From QHXN01 sp032162705 (GTDB lineage Bacteria > Acidobacteriota > Blastocatellia > Pyrinomonadales > Pyrinomonadaceae), in the NCBI GenBank assembly GCA_032162705.1, contig JAVRON010000049.1:22947-86946 (forward strand): a stretch of DNA of 64,000 nt, written 5' to 3'. Under the pieces are notes generated by a model. That model was not told where the DNA came from, made no database searches, and was given only the letters and a program-made list of their open reading frames with translations. Each line of letters opens with the position of its first letter. The first letter of the stretch is position 1. Positions 1-9,073 of the stretch are shown here, in pieces. A program made the translations under genes and the position numbers.

Positions 1-543
1 ACCGATAAACTTTTCGGGCGCGATGCCGATGACCGTGAAGCCGAGGCCGTTCAAAGAAATCTGCTTGCCGACCACACTTGCGTCCGAGTCGAAGCGCGTC
101 CGCCAGAGGTGTTGGCTTAAGACGACGACGGGCGTGGGGGTGCGCCCTTCGTCCTCGATAAAGGTGCGGCCCAAGTGTGCGCCGACGCCGAGCACGTCGA
201 AGTAGTTCGCGGTCACGTACTCGCCCTTGATGAGTTCCGGCTCGTCGCCGCGCGTCAGACTAAATTCGCGCGTGCCCGTGATGGCCGCCATGCCGTCGAA
301 GCTCTGCGCCTGCTCGCGGTAATCGAGATAGTCCGGATATGACGAGGGCGCACGCAGCCACACGACGCTTCCCTGCCCACTGACGACGGGGATAGGGCGG
401 ATGAGCACGGCGTTGACGAGACTGAAGATCGCCGTGTTGAAGCCAATCCCGAGCGCCAGAGACACCACCGCCACTACGGTGAAGCCCGGCGAACGCCACA
501 GCATCCGCACCCCGTACCGCAAGTCCTTCAGCAAAGTCCTCAT
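1..543 (-). CDS. MacB/FtsX-type ABC permease, acidobacterial ADOP type (partial, C-terminus off window)
   Basis: The reading frame is open from the ATG at 543 to the window edge, giving 181 codons. It begins MRTLLKDLRYGVRML, followed by a first membrane segment and the GFNTAIFSLVNAVLIRP stretch typical of MacB periplasmic core domains. It then runs through the periplasmic domain and stops before the FtsX membrane block. A good Shine-Dalgarno (GAAGGAG) lies 7 bases before the start. The same N-terminal pattern occurs in the two complete permeases at 628-3057 and 3164-5608, so this is the third paralogue and last visible gene of the exporter operon. Family members are about 800 residues, so roughly three quarters is missing. 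Function as an export permease is inferred from family. Confidence 0.9.
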   Translation of the reverse strand, partial: MRTLLKDLRYGVRMLWRSPGFTVVAVVSLALGIGFNTAIFSLVNAVLIRPIPVVSGQGSVVWLRAPSSYPDYLDYREQAQSFDGMAAITGTREFSLTRGDEPELIKGEYVTANYFDVLGVGAHLGRTFIEDEGRTPTPVVVLSQHLWRTRFDSDASVVGKQISLNGLGFTVIGIAPEKFIG

Positions 544-559
544 TGCTCACTCCTTCGGG

Positions 560-633
560 AGTGATAAGTGATGAGTGATAAGAAAAAGTTTTTCGTCTTT
601 CACTTATCACTCATCACTCATCACTTATCACTC
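560..633. repeat. Intergenic heptamer hairpin, family A (GTGATAA/GTGATGA units)
   Basis: The left arm (560-587) is tandem degenerate 7-mers GTGATAA and GTGATGA. The right arm (600-633) is the same array inverted, with a short A/T-rich loop. The stop codon of the permease at 628-3057 is the TGA at 628-630, inside the right arm. It is the first of eight or more family A elements in the window. Confidence 0.85.
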
Positions 634-3057
634 GTATCTAAGAGCCACCATCGGATCGACCTTCGTCGCGCGTCGCGCGGGCATGTAGCAGGCCGCGAGC
701 GCAACCAATGTGAGCAGCAGCGCAAAGCCTGCGTAGGTCAGCGGGTCGTTCGGGCTGACGCCGAAGAGTTGACTCTGCATCAGGCGCGTCAGGGCGAAGG
801 CCCCGCACAGGCCGAGTCCCACACCCGCGAGCGCCAGCGTCATGCCTTTGCGCAGCACCAGCGCGAGGATTGAAACGGGCTGCGCGCCGAGCGCGAGGCG
901 CACGCCGATCTCCTGCATGTGCTGTGCGACGAAGAAGGAGAGCACGCCGTAGATTCCGAGCGAGGAGAGCGCCAGCGCCAGCGCCGCGAAGACGCCGAGC
1001 AGCGTCATGCCTACTTGCCGCTGCGCCGACTCGTCACTCAAAATCTCCGCCATCGTCTGGACGTTCGACACGGGCTGACCGGGATCGACCGCGTAGACCT
1101 CGCGGCGTACGGCGGCAATCAGTCCCGCCGGCTCGACCGAAGTACGTATGACCAGATAGCCCGGCGCGAACCACTGCTGATACTCGACCTGCCTGTAAGG
1201 CAGATACATCTCCGCCTTGACCGGCGCATCAAGTCCCATCTGCCGCACGTCGGCCACGACGCCGACAATCGTCAGCCAGGGGCGCTTCGCGTCTGGGCCG
1301 CCGACCTTGAAGCGCTTCCCCAGGGCGTCTTGGCCCGGCCAGTAAGCGCGTGCCATCGCCTCGTTGATAACGACGACGGGCTGCGACTGTGGGCCATCCG
1401 ACTCCTGCAAGTAACGCCCCTGTTTGAGCGGGATGCCCAACGTCTGCAAGTAGTCTGCGGTAACTTGCCGATGGTTTGCGTCGTTGCCCATCCCGCGCTC
1501 GGGCGCACGGCCTTCGACGGTGAAGCCGCTCGTGCCGCCCTTCCATGTCAGAGGGACGGTCGTCGTGTAGCCCGCCGAGACGACGCCGGGCAAACGGCGC
1601 ACGCGCTCAAGCACTGCGTCATAGAAGGCTTGGCGCTGCGCGTGCTCTGTGTACTTGTTCTCGGGCAGTATTGTCCTCAGCGTCAAAACGTTCTCGGGAC
1701 GGATGCCCGAATACTGCCCGCGCAGCTTTTTGAGCGACTGGATCAGGAGTCCCGCGCCGACAAGAAGCACCAGCGCCAGCGCGACTTCCGAGACGACGAA
1801 AGCGTTGCGCAGACGACGGCTGCCCGCACCTACGCCGCCGCGCCCGCCGCCCTGCTTGAGCGCTTCACCGGGCCCGGCCTTCGACGCCTGGAGCGCGGGC
1901 GCGAGTCCGAAGACCGTGCCCGTCAGAAGCGAGATGACGAGTGTGAAGCCGAGGACTTTCCCGTCAATGCCGAGGCTGGTCGAGAGCGCCATCGTCTGCG
2001 GAATCAACTGCTGTAGGAAGGCGAAGCTCCAGAGGGCCAGCAGGAGTCCGAGCACGCCGCCCGAGAGAGAGAGCAGCGCGCTCTCCGTCAACAGTTGCCG
2101 CACGACTCTCCAGCGGCTCGCGCCGAGCGCGATGCGGATGGCAATCTCGCGGCGGCGCGCGACCGAGCGCGACAGCAACAGCCCCGCGATGTTCGCGCAC
2201 GCGATCAGCAACACGAAGGCGACGGCGACAAGCAGCATCATGAGCGGGCGGCGCACGTCACCCGCCAACTGCTCGCGCAGCGGCTGCACGTTTGCTCCAA
2301 GCTCGGCGGCTTCATCCGGATGGTCGCGCGAGATGCGCGCCATGATGGTCTTGATGTCGGCGTCGGCCTGCTCGGTGGTGACGCCGGGCCGCACACGCCC
2401 GACGACCGTGAGATAGTGGCCGCCGCGATTGGCCCAGTCTTCAGGAGCCTGCGCGAGCGGCACCCAGAGACGGATGTATGATTCGAGGAACTGAAATCCC
2501 GCGGGCATCACGCCGACGACCGTGTACTTCTCGCCGTTGAGCAGAATCTCTCTGCCGACGAGGCTGCGCTCGCCGCCGAAGCTGTTCTGCCAGAGCGCGT
2601 GGCTGAGGATGACGACCTTGTTTGAGCCGGGCTTCTCTTCTTCAGCCGAGAAGCCGCGCCCGAGCGCGGGCCTCGTGCCGAGCAGCCCGAACAGGTTGGC
2701 CGTCACCGCATGCCCGGCCACCTTCTCCGGCTCGCCGACGCCGGTCAGGTTGTAGCTCACCGTCTGAATGGCGGCCATGTCCTCGAAGGTCTGGTTCTGT
2801 GTTTTCCAGTCGAGATAATTGGCGGGCGCGGGCGAGTTCTGCGGGAAGCCGATGTTCGACGCGTCCTCCCAAACCATGACCAGCCGCGCCGGGTCTGCGA
2901 AGGGCAGAGGCTTGAGCAGCACCGCGTTGATGAGACTGAAGATGGCCGTGTTCGCACCTATCCCTAAGGCCAGCGTCAGCACAGCCACCAGCGTAAAGCC
3001 CGGCCTCGTCCACAAACTGCGCGCGCCGTAGCGCAGGTCTTGCCAGAGAGTCCTCAT
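628..3057 (-). CDS. MacB/FtsX-type ABC permease, acidobacterial ADOP type
   Basis: An 809-residue permease starting MRTLWQDLRYGARSLW. Visible order: short cytoplasmic lead, membrane segment (about 20-40), large periplasmic MacB core (about 45-260), three-helix FtsX block (about 270-400), a second periplasmic domain (about 440-670) and a final three-helix FtsX block ending in DPMVALRYE. This duplicated layout is characteristic of the acidobacterial duplicated orphan permeases. They are normally called orphan for lack of a partner ATPase, but here an ATPase and a periplasmic adaptor are encoded just upstream on the same strand. The likely role is MacAB-like efflux or mechanotransmission at the cell envelope; the substrate is unknown. 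The stop lies inside the hairpin repeat at 560-633. Confidence 0.93.
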   Translation of the reverse strand: MRTLWQDLRYGARSLWTRPGFTLVAVLTLALGIGANTAIFSLINAVLLKPLPFADPARLVMVWEDASNIGFPQNSPAPANYLDWKTQNQTFEDMAAIQTVSYNLTGVGEPEKVAGHAVTANLFGLLGTRPALGRGFSAEEEKPGSNKVVILSHALWQNSFGGERSLVGREILLNGEKYTVVGVMPAGFQFLESYIRLWVPLAQAPEDWANRGGHYLTVVGRVRPGVTTEQADADIKTIMARISRDHPDEAAELGANVQPLREQLAGDVRRPLMMLLVAVAFVLLIACANIAGLLLSRSVARRREIAIRIALGASRWRVVRQLLTESALLSLSGGVLGLLLALWSFAFLQQLIPQTMALSTSLGIDGKVLGFTLVISLLTGTVFGLAPALQASKAGPGEALKQGGGRGGVGAGSRRLRNAFVVSEVALALVLLVGAGLLIQSLKKLRGQYSGIRPENVLTLRTILPENKYTEHAQRQAFYDAVLERVRRLPGVVSAGYTTTVPLTWKGGTSGFTVEGRAPERGMGNDANHRQVTADYLQTLGIPLKQGRYLQESDGPQSQPVVVINEAMARAYWPGQDALGKRFKVGGPDAKRPWLTIVGVVADVRQMGLDAPVKAEMYLPYRQVEYQQWFAPGYLVIRTSVEPAGLIAAVRREVYAVDPGQPVSNVQTMAEILSDESAQRQVGMTLLGVFAALALALSSLGIYGVLSFFVAQHMQEIGVRLALGAQPVSILALVLRKGMTLALAGVGLGLCGAFALTRLMQSQLFGVSPNDPLTYAGFALLLTLVALAACYMPARRATKVDPMVALRYE

Positions 3058-3074
3058 TGCTCACTCCGTTCGCA

Positions 3075-3169
3075 AGTGATAAGTGATGAGTGATGAGTGA
3101 TGAGAAAAAGCTTTTCGTCTTTCACTTATCACTTATCACTTATCACTTATCACTCATCACTTATCACTC
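3075..3169. repeat. Intergenic heptamer hairpin, family A
   Basis: The left arm 3075-3110 and right arm 3121-3169 are tandem GTGATAA/GTGATGA 7-mers in inverted orientation. The stop codon of the permease at 3164-5608 (TGA, 3164-3166) is part of the right arm. A Shine-Dalgarno for the next permease (start 3057) lies just outside the left arm. Confidence 0.85.
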
Positions 3170-5608
3170 GTATCTCAAAGCCACCATCGGATCGACCTTC
3201 GTCGCGCGGCGCGCGGGGACGTAGGAGGCGAGAAGCGCGACCGACGCCAGAAGCAGCGCGATGCCCGCGTAGGTCAGAGGGTCTACGTTCGAGACGCCGT
3301 AGAGCAGGCTCGCCATGAAGCGCGTCAGAATGAGCGCGCCCACCAGACCAATCACGAGGCCGATGCCGACGAGCGCCATCCCCTGTCCGACGACCATCCG
3401 TAGCACGTTGCCCGCTTGCGCTCCGAGCGCCATGCGCAGGCCGATCTCGTGCGTGCGCTGCGCGACCGCGTAGCTCATCACGCCGTAGAGGCCGACGACG
3501 GCGAGGACGAGCGCGAGCGCGGCGAAGACGCCGAACAGAAACATCGAGAAGCGTCGCTGGGCGAGCGAGTCGGCGACCATCTTCTCCATCGTCGTCACGC
3601 GGTAGACCGGCAGGTCTCTGTCAACGCTCGCGATTGCGCCGCGCACCGCAGGAGCGAGCGACGAAGGGTCGCCGTCCGTGCTCACCGCGACGAAGAGGTC
3701 TGTGCCGTTCGCACGCTGCGCGTAAGGGACGTAATATTGAACGCGCGACTCACCTTCCAGCCCCTCGTTGCGGACGTGGCCGACGATGCCGACGATCTCG
3801 CGGTAGCGCGGGGCCTGCGCGCCGCCCTCGAACGTAATGCGCTTGCCGAGCGCGTCTTCGCCCGGCCAATACTTGCGCGCCATCGCCTCGTCGATGATGG
3901 CGACGCCGGGAGAGTCCGCCGTGTCGTGCGCGTCGAAGAAGCGCCCCTCGATGAGATGGATACCCATCGTCTGGAAGTAGTCGTCCGAGACCATCCAGCG
4001 GTCGCCATGCGGCGAATCCTCGCCGGGCCCCACCTGCTTGCCCTCGATGCGGAAGCTGCCGCTCTGGTTCATCCCGCTCATCGGCAGCGTCGTCGTCGTG
4101 GCGGCGTCCTTCACGCCCGCCACGCCGCGCACCTGTTCGAGCATCTGTCGGTCGAAGGCCGCGCGCTGCATAGGCTCAGCGTACTTGCTCGCGGGCAGAG
4201 AGACCTGCATCGCCAGCACGCCGTGCGGTTGGAAGCCGGGGCTGACCTGCTGCAACTCGATGAAGCTGCGTATGAGAAGCCCCGCGCCGACCAGAAGCAC
4301 GACGGCGAAGGCCATCTCGGCGATGACTAAAGCGTTACGCACGCCGCGACGCACGCCCGCGTTGCCGCTCCGCCCGCCCTCTTTGAGCGTGTCGTGGAGG
4401 TTGACGTTCGAGGTCTGGAACGCGGGCGCGAGTCCGAACACCACGCCCGTCAGGACGGAGACGCCGAGCGTGAAGAGAAGCACACGCGAGTCAAGCCCGA
4501 TCTCGGTCGCGCGCGGCAGACGGTTGTCGTTGAGCTTTAGCAGGAGGTCAACGCCCCACATCGCCAGCAAGAGGCCAAGCCCTCCGCCGACGAGCGAGAG
4601 CAGTACACTCTCCGTCAAAAGTTGGCGGACGACCCGCCAGCGGCTCGCGCCCAAGGCCGTCCGCACCGCAATCTCTTTCTGCCGGACGGCCCCGCGCGCA
4701 AGCATCAGGTTGGCGACGTTGGCGCACGCGATCAAGAGCACGAACAGCACCGCGCCGAGCAGGATGAACAGCGCTGTGCGGATTTTGCCGACGACGAACT
4801 CGTTCAAGGGCGTCAGCAGAAGGCCCCAGTTGCTCGCGTCCATGCCGGGCATGTATTGCCGTCTGAGGTCTGCGGCCATCGAGTCCATCTCGGCCTGCGC
4901 CTGCTCGAAGCGGACTCCCGGTTTCATGCGTGCCAGCACGCCGAGGTACTCGCTCGTCAAACTGCTGTTCGGGTCGAGCTGCTGCGGCGTAAACGTGATC
5001 GGCGACCAGAGGTCTGGAGCCTGCTGCTGCCCGAACTCACGCCCGAATGGGAAGGTGGGCGGCATGACGCCGACGACCGTGTAAGGCTCGCCGTTGAGAG
5101 TGATGTTCTTACCCACGACGGGGACGCCGCCGAAGCGACGACGCCAGAAGCCGTCGCTCAAGACGACGACCTTGTTGTTGCCCGTCTGGTTCTCTTCGGC
5201 CTTGAAGGTGCGCCCCTGCGCGGCCTCGGCTCCGAGCGTGGGGAAGAGATTGGCCGTGACCGACATGCCTTGCAGGCGCTCAGGCTCGCCCTCGCCCGTG
5301 AGGTTGACGTTCCAGCCGCTGAAGGCCGCCACCTCGGAGAATGACTTCGCGTTGTCTCGATAGTAGACGTAGCCGGGCGCGGAGACCGAAGCCTTGAGGT
5401 CGATCTTCTGGTAGTTGTGATTGATGAGGACGAGCTGGCCGGGGTCTTTGTAGTTGAGCGGCCTCAGCAGGATGGTGTTGACGACCGAGAAGATCGCGGT
5501 GTTCGCGCCGACGCCGAGCGCGACGGCGAGCACGGCGACTGCCGTAAAGCCCGGACTCTTCCAGAGCACGCGCGCGGCGTAGCGTATGTCTTGCCAGAGA
5601 GTTTTCAT
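3164..5608 (-). CDS. MacB/FtsX-type ABC permease, acidobacterial ADOP type
   Basis: An 814-residue paralogue of the preceding permease, starting MKTLWQDIRYAARVLW and ending in the same DPMVALRYE tail. The two MacB periplasmic domains and two three-helix FtsX blocks are in the same order; the first FtsX block contains LLIACANVANLMLARG near residue 285. A Shine-Dalgarno GAGGTGA precedes the ATG. It follows the ATPase at 5800-6537 in the same direction, separated by a family C hairpin. Three non-identical permeases with one ATPase suggests either alternative permease dimers or one hetero-oligomeric exporter. The substrate cannot be read from sequence. Confidence 0.93.
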   Translation of the reverse strand: MKTLWQDIRYAARVLWKSPGFTAVAVLAVALGVGANTAIFSVVNTILLRPLNYKDPGQLVLINHNYQKIDLKASVSAPGYVYYRDNAKSFSEVAAFSGWNVNLTGEGEPERLQGMSVTANLFPTLGAEAAQGRTFKAEENQTGNNKVVVLSDGFWRRRFGGVPVVGKNITLNGEPYTVVGVMPPTFPFGREFGQQQAPDLWSPITFTPQQLDPNSSLTSEYLGVLARMKPGVRFEQAQAEMDSMAADLRRQYMPGMDASNWGLLLTPLNEFVVGKIRTALFILLGAVLFVLLIACANVANLMLARGAVRQKEIAVRTALGASRWRVVRQLLTESVLLSLVGGGLGLLLAMWGVDLLLKLNDNRLPRATEIGLDSRVLLFTLGVSVLTGVVFGLAPAFQTSNVNLHDTLKEGGRSGNAGVRRGVRNALVIAEMAFAVVLLVGAGLLIRSFIELQQVSPGFQPHGVLAMQVSLPASKYAEPMQRAAFDRQMLEQVRGVAGVKDAATTTTLPMSGMNQSGSFRIEGKQVGPGEDSPHGDRWMVSDDYFQTMGIHLIEGRFFDAHDTADSPGVAIIDEAMARKYWPGEDALGKRITFEGGAQAPRYREIVGIVGHVRNEGLEGESRVQYYVPYAQRANGTDLFVAVSTDGDPSSLAPAVRGAIASVDRDLPVYRVTTMEKMVADSLAQRRFSMFLFGVFAALALVLAVVGLYGVMSYAVAQRTHEIGLRMALGAQAGNVLRMVVGQGMALVGIGLVIGLVGALILTRFMASLLYGVSNVDPLTYAGIALLLASVALLASYVPARRATKVDPMVALRYE

Positions 5609-5671
5609 CTGTTCACCTCATAAAGGTCTGCGGGTCTTCGAGGCCGCCGCTTGCGCGCTCATACAGAAGAG

Positions 5672-5760
5672 TTCACCGCAGAGGCGCTGAGGACGCGGAG
5701 GGGGCGCAGAGGGATTCAAGTCTCTGCGAGTCTCTCCGTCCTCAGCGCCTCTGCGGTGAA
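5672..5760. repeat. Intergenic hairpin, family C (CCGCAGAGGCGCTGAGGACG type)
   Basis: The left arm begins GTTCACCGCAGAGGCGCTGA and the right arm ends CAGCGCCTCTGCGGTGAA; the two pair over about 35 bases with few mismatches. It lies between the ATPase and the first permease. Related elements sit at 34270-34427, 36051-36210 and 39296-39420. This copy lacks the outer TTCACTTGA arms that those carry. Confidence 0.8.
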
Positions 5761-5799
5761 TCATAGTTCGCCTCACGCCTGTCTGAGATTCATAAAGAG

Positions 5800-6537
5800 T
5801 TACAACTTGAAGCCGCTCTCTTCGAGTTCTTCGACCGCCTTCGGCAGGTGCGTCTCTTCGACGACCTGACCGTCGAAGAGATGGAACGTGCGGTCGGCGT
5901 AGAGCGCGTAGCGCGGGTCGTGCGTGACCATGCAGATGGTCGCGCCGCCCGCGTGCAGCTCGCGCATGAGGTTCATCACGGCCTCGCCGTTCGTCGAGTC
6001 GAGGTTGCCCGTCGGCTCGTCGGCCAGAAGGATCGACGGGTTGCCCGCCACCGCCCGCGCCACCGCCACGCGCTGCTGCTGACCGCCCGAGAGCTGCGAA
6101 GGGTAGTGCTTCATGCGGTGCGACATGCCGACCTTGAGGAGCGCCTCTTCGACGCGGTTGCGACGCTCGGACGAAGACATGTCGCGATAGGTCAGCGGTA
6201 GCTCGACGTTCTCGTAGATGTTGAGGTCGCCGATCAGGTTGAACGCCTGAAAGATGAAGCCGATCTCGCGATTGCGTATGCGCGCGCGCTCGGAGAGCGA
6301 GAGATTGGCGACCGGCGTGCCGTTCAGGATGTACTCGCCGTCGGTCGGCGAGTCGAGCAGGCCGAGGATGGAGAGCAGCGTTGACTTGCCGCACCCGGAA
6401 GGGCCCGCCATCGAGATGTACTCACCCTTCTTGATGTCGAGGTGTATGCCGGAGAGCGCGTGCGTCTCGACCTCGTCGGTGTAGAAAACCTTTCGCACGC
6501 CGTCCAGCTTCACCAGCGGTTCGCTTGTAGCGCTCAT
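5800..6537 (-). CDS. ABC transporter ATPase, MacB/LolD family
   Basis: A 245-residue nucleotide-binding subunit. Visible motifs: Walker A GPSGCGKST near residue 45, Q-loop FQAFNL near 95, signature LSGGQQQR near 148, Walker B ILLADEPTGNLDS near 168 and the switch histidine in MVTHDPR near 202. The AFNL and DEPTGNLD wording is typical of the MacB/LolD/FtsE branch that works with FtsX-like permeases. It sits between the periplasmic adaptor (upstream) and three large permeases (downstream), so it very probably energises them. Likely cytoplasmic, bound to the inner-membrane permeases. Confidence 0.95.
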   Translation of the reverse strand: MSATSEPLVKLDGVRKVFYTDEVETHALSGIHLDIKKGEYISMAGPSGCGKSTLLSILGLLDSPTDGEYILNGTPVANLSLSERARIRNREIGFIFQAFNLIGDLNIYENVELPLTYRDMSSSERRNRVEEALLKVGMSHRMKHYPSQLSGGQQQRVAVARAVAGNPSILLADEPTGNLDSTNGEAVMNLMRELHAGGATICMVTHDPRYALYADRTFHLFDGQVVEETHLPKAVEELEESGFKL

Positions 6538-6556
6538 CTCTAGTTCCTTTCAGTCA

Positions 6557-6673
6557 GTGAATGGGGAATGGTCAATGGTCAATGGTGTTTGGGGTCGCTC
6601 GGGTCGGACGGCAAAGCGGCGGGTCGCGTCTCGCGCCAACCGTCGATTTACCATTCACCATTGCCCATTCACC
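6557..6673. repeat. Intergenic heptamer hairpin, AATGGTC family
   Basis: The left arm (6557-6587) is a degenerate AATGGTC 7-mer array. The right arm (6650-6673) is its inverted counterpart, with units CCATTCA and CCATTGC. The about 60-base loop is unique sequence. It fills the gap between the stop of the adaptor gene (6682) and the start of the ATPase gene (6537). Confidence 0.8.
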
Positions 6674-6681
6674 GGCTTGCT

Positions 6682-7947
6682 TCAATCGAGACGCAGACGG
6701 TCAACGCCGTCCCACTGCGAGGTGTCGGAGAGGATGACGGTGTCACCCTCGCGCAGGCCATCGACGACCTCGACGGTGTTGACCGAGGTGCGCCCGAGCT
6801 TGACGGGGATACGCACGGCCGTTTGCCCGTCCGGCTCGACGCGGAAGAGCGAGACGGTGGCCTGCGCGCCGCCGCCCGTCGCTGGGCGACCGACGTAGAG
6901 GACGCCTTCGAGCCGCTCCAGTTCAATCGTGCCGTCAACGCTCAGGTCTGGACGCGCGCCCTGCGGCAGAGCGCCTTCGAGCCGCACGTCTACGGTGACT
7001 GTTCCGTTGCGCGCTGCCGGGTCGATGCGCTGCACGCTGCCGCGCACGACCGCGCCGCCCGAGCGCGTGTCGATGGAGGCGGGCTGTCCGATGGCGATGT
7101 CTTTGATCTGCGTCTCGGGAATCTGGAGCGCGGCCTTGAGGCTCGAAGGGTCTGCGACGCGCGCGATGTTCGTGCCCGGCGTAATCTGCTGCCCGACCTC
7201 GACCGTCACCTCTTGCAGCACGCCGTAGGTTCCCGCGCGGACTTGCAGAGAAGCGACCTGCTCCTGGTCGAGCCGAAGCTGCGCGCGCAACTGCTCGACG
7301 CGCGACTGCTGCGCCGCGACCTGCGCGTCGGCGGAAGCCTTCGCGCTGGTGACGCGCTTCTTTTCGATCTCAAGGCGGTTAGCCAACTGCTCGACCTTGA
7401 CGCGTGAGATGCGCAAGGTGAGCAGGGGCACAAGCCCCTCCTTCGCAAGCTGCTCGTCGGTGTCGAGCTGTATCTTCGCCTGGCTGTAATCGGCCTGCAC
7501 CTGCGCCGTCGAAGCCTGCTGGCTCATGCGGTCGCTGTCGAGACGCGAGCGTAGATTGTTGAGGTCGGCCTCGGCGGTCTTGATCTGGTACTCGACATCG
7601 ACGGCGGCCTGCTTGAGCGTCGGGTTGGAGAGTTCGACGAGCACCGTTCCGGCCGTCACAGTCTCGCCGGGTTTGACGAACTTCTGCTCGACGCGCCCCT
7701 CGACCGGCGCGGCGATCTGCCTGATCTCTTCGGGGATGAGCGTGCCTAAGCCCCGCACGTTCCGAAGCATCTGCCCGCGCTTGACCGTATCGGTCAGAAC
7801 CGTTGCGCGCGCCACGCTCGGCGCGGCAGGCTTCAGACGCGAGAGTCCATACGTGATGAGCGCAACCGCCAACACGCACAGCACGGCGTAGACAGCGAGC
7901 TTCAGACGGCGATTATTCTTACTGCGTGTGGTACGTTTGACATCCAT
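6682..7947 (-). CDS. Periplasmic adaptor (membrane fusion) subunit, HlyD/MacA-like
   Basis: A 421-residue protein from the ATG at 7947. A basic N-terminus is followed by one membrane segment (about 16-36) and a lipoyl/barrel-sandwich half (about 65-100, including VEGRVEQKFVKPGETV). A long coiled-coil hairpin follows (about 105-225, rich in Q, R, L and A), then the second lipoyl half and beta-barrel (about 230-330) and a membrane-proximal domain to the end. This is the MacA/HlyD layout. It is the first gene of an operon with an ABC ATPase and three FtsX-type permeases. A TTG at 8028 would add 27 residues without any typical feature, so I prefer the ATG, although its Shine-Dalgarno is weak. Confidence 0.92.
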   Translation of the reverse strand: MDVKRTTRSKNNRRLKLAVYAVLCVLAVALITYGLSRLKPAAPSVARATVLTDTVKRGQMLRNVRGLGTLIPEEIRQIAAPVEGRVEQKFVKPGETVTAGTVLVELSNPTLKQAAVDVEYQIKTAEADLNNLRSRLDSDRMSQQASTAQVQADYSQAKIQLDTDEQLAKEGLVPLLTLRISRVKVEQLANRLEIEKKRVTSAKASADAQVAAQQSRVEQLRAQLRLDQEQVASLQVRAGTYGVLQEVTVEVGQQITPGTNIARVADPSSLKAALQIPETQIKDIAIGQPASIDTRSGGAVVRGSVQRIDPAARNGTVTVDVRLEGALPQGARPDLSVDGTIELERLEGVLYVGRPATGGGAQATVSLFRVEPDGQTAVRIPVKLGRTSVNTVEVVDGLREGDTVILSDTSQWDGVDRLRLD

Positions 7948-8137
7948 AAAGACACTTGCGGCTCGCCCTCCCTTCAACAAGCCCCGTACCACGACCCAAG
8001 ACCCCCAAACTCTCCGCCTTTCAAGCAATTTTCAACCGACCCGGCATGACACACCCTCGCTCTGTGTCCGTTTCCGCAAAGCCGAAATCCCAAAATCGAA
8101 AATTGCGCGAGACACGTTCGAGATAAATTGGAAGTGA

Positions 8138-8158
8138 TATTATGCGGAAGACTTCCGC
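8138..8158 (+). promoter_or_regulatory. Candidate -10 box followed by a perfect palindrome
   Basis: TATTAT at 8138-8143 is immediately followed by GCGGAAG-A-CTTCCGC (8144-8158), a perfect 7+7 palindrome about 38 bases before the ATG at 8197. The position next to a putative -10 would suit an operator, but the -35 is poor and no regulator is known. Low confidence. Confidence 0.3.
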
Positions 8159-8196
8159 GCACATTGACGAGTTCAAATCAAGGAGGTTAAGCGAGC

Positions 8197-8916
8197 ATGG
8201 GTAAACAGGATGGCGAGCGAGCCGGTGCACATGCGGCGGAGAAGGGTGGGGCGTCGGAGGGTGCGTCGCGATGCAGGCGGAAGTTTCTGCGGCACTTCCC
8301 CGGTGGGTTCAGGGACGAGACTTATCTCGACTGGGAACGTGATTACAAGTGGGAGGCGCACGAGCGTTGGGAAGAGGCTTTGGGTCGCGAAGAGTTCCGG
8401 CGGCTGTTGCACGGGGGCGAGTTTGCAGAGATCGCCGGACGCGCGGTTCGCGTCGAGCAGCGCACACGTCACAGCATGATCTTCTCGTTCGAGAAGATGG
8501 CGCTGCGCGACGCTGTGAAGATGGAAGAGGGCGCGCGCGCCTTCGCCGAAGGACTCTATGAGTTGCTGCACGGCGCGGGCGGGCTGGAACGCCGCTTCAA
8601 TAGTTGGGTCGAGACGGTTGCGTCTCTACCGCGCCGGCAGACGCGCGTGCTGACGTGGCCGATGGTGACGGTCTGGGGATTTCTCGCCCAACCCGAAACA
8701 CACATTTTCCTGAAGCCGACGGTCACGCGCAACGCAGCCGAGAAGTACGGCTTCGACTTTCGCTACAAGTCACGGCCCTCCTGGGAGACTTACGCGAACC
8801 TGCTTGAGTTCGCCGAGACCGTGCGACGCGACCTCAAAGACCTGCGCCCGCGCGACATGATAGACCTACAGTCCTTCATGTGGGTGCAAGGCTCCGAAGA
8901 GTATCCAGAGGAGTAA
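8197..8916 (+). CDS. Conserved protein of unknown function
   Basis: A 239-residue protein with an excellent Shine-Dalgarno (AAGGAGG, about 10 bases upstream). The N-terminal 30 residues are polar and low in complexity. The rest is a soluble alpha/beta protein with many aromatic and charged residues, ending DMIDLQSFMWVQGSEEYPEE. There is no signal peptide or membrane segment. The C-terminal part, from about PMVTVWGFLAQPETHIFLKP on, resembles uncharacterised proteins I recall from several bacterial phyla, but I cannot assign a reaction. It is divergent from the exporter operon and convergent with the TPR regulator gene, so context says little. Confidence 0.8.
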   Translation: MGKQDGERAGAHAAEKGGASEGASRCRRKFLRHFPGGFRDETYLDWERDYKWEAHERWEEALGREEFRRLLHGGEFAEIAGRAVRVEQRTRHSMIFSFEKMALRDAVKMEEGARAFAEGLYELLHGAGGLERRFNSWVETVASLPRRQTRVLTWPMVTVWGFLAQPETHIFLKPTVTRNAAEKYGFDFRYKSRPSWETYANLLEFAETVRRDLKDLRPRDMIDLQSFMWVQGSEEYPEE

Positions 8917-9073
8917 GCGACCCTCCACACAGTTCCGCGCCTGCCTGCCTTACCGCTCTTTAGACTGCCCCGTCGGCTGGCCGAGCGTGAAACGCGTCCG
9001 GCGGCTTCGCCTAAAGATAGAATTATTGCGCAGAAGTAGCGGGCAGGAACTTTAATTTTGGAGCGACTTACTT

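Noticed and set aside
919..2016. 365-codon open frame on the plus strand opposite the second permease
   Set aside because: Antisense shadow of a clear permease; composition is dominated by R, D, H and A with no motif or ribosome binding site.
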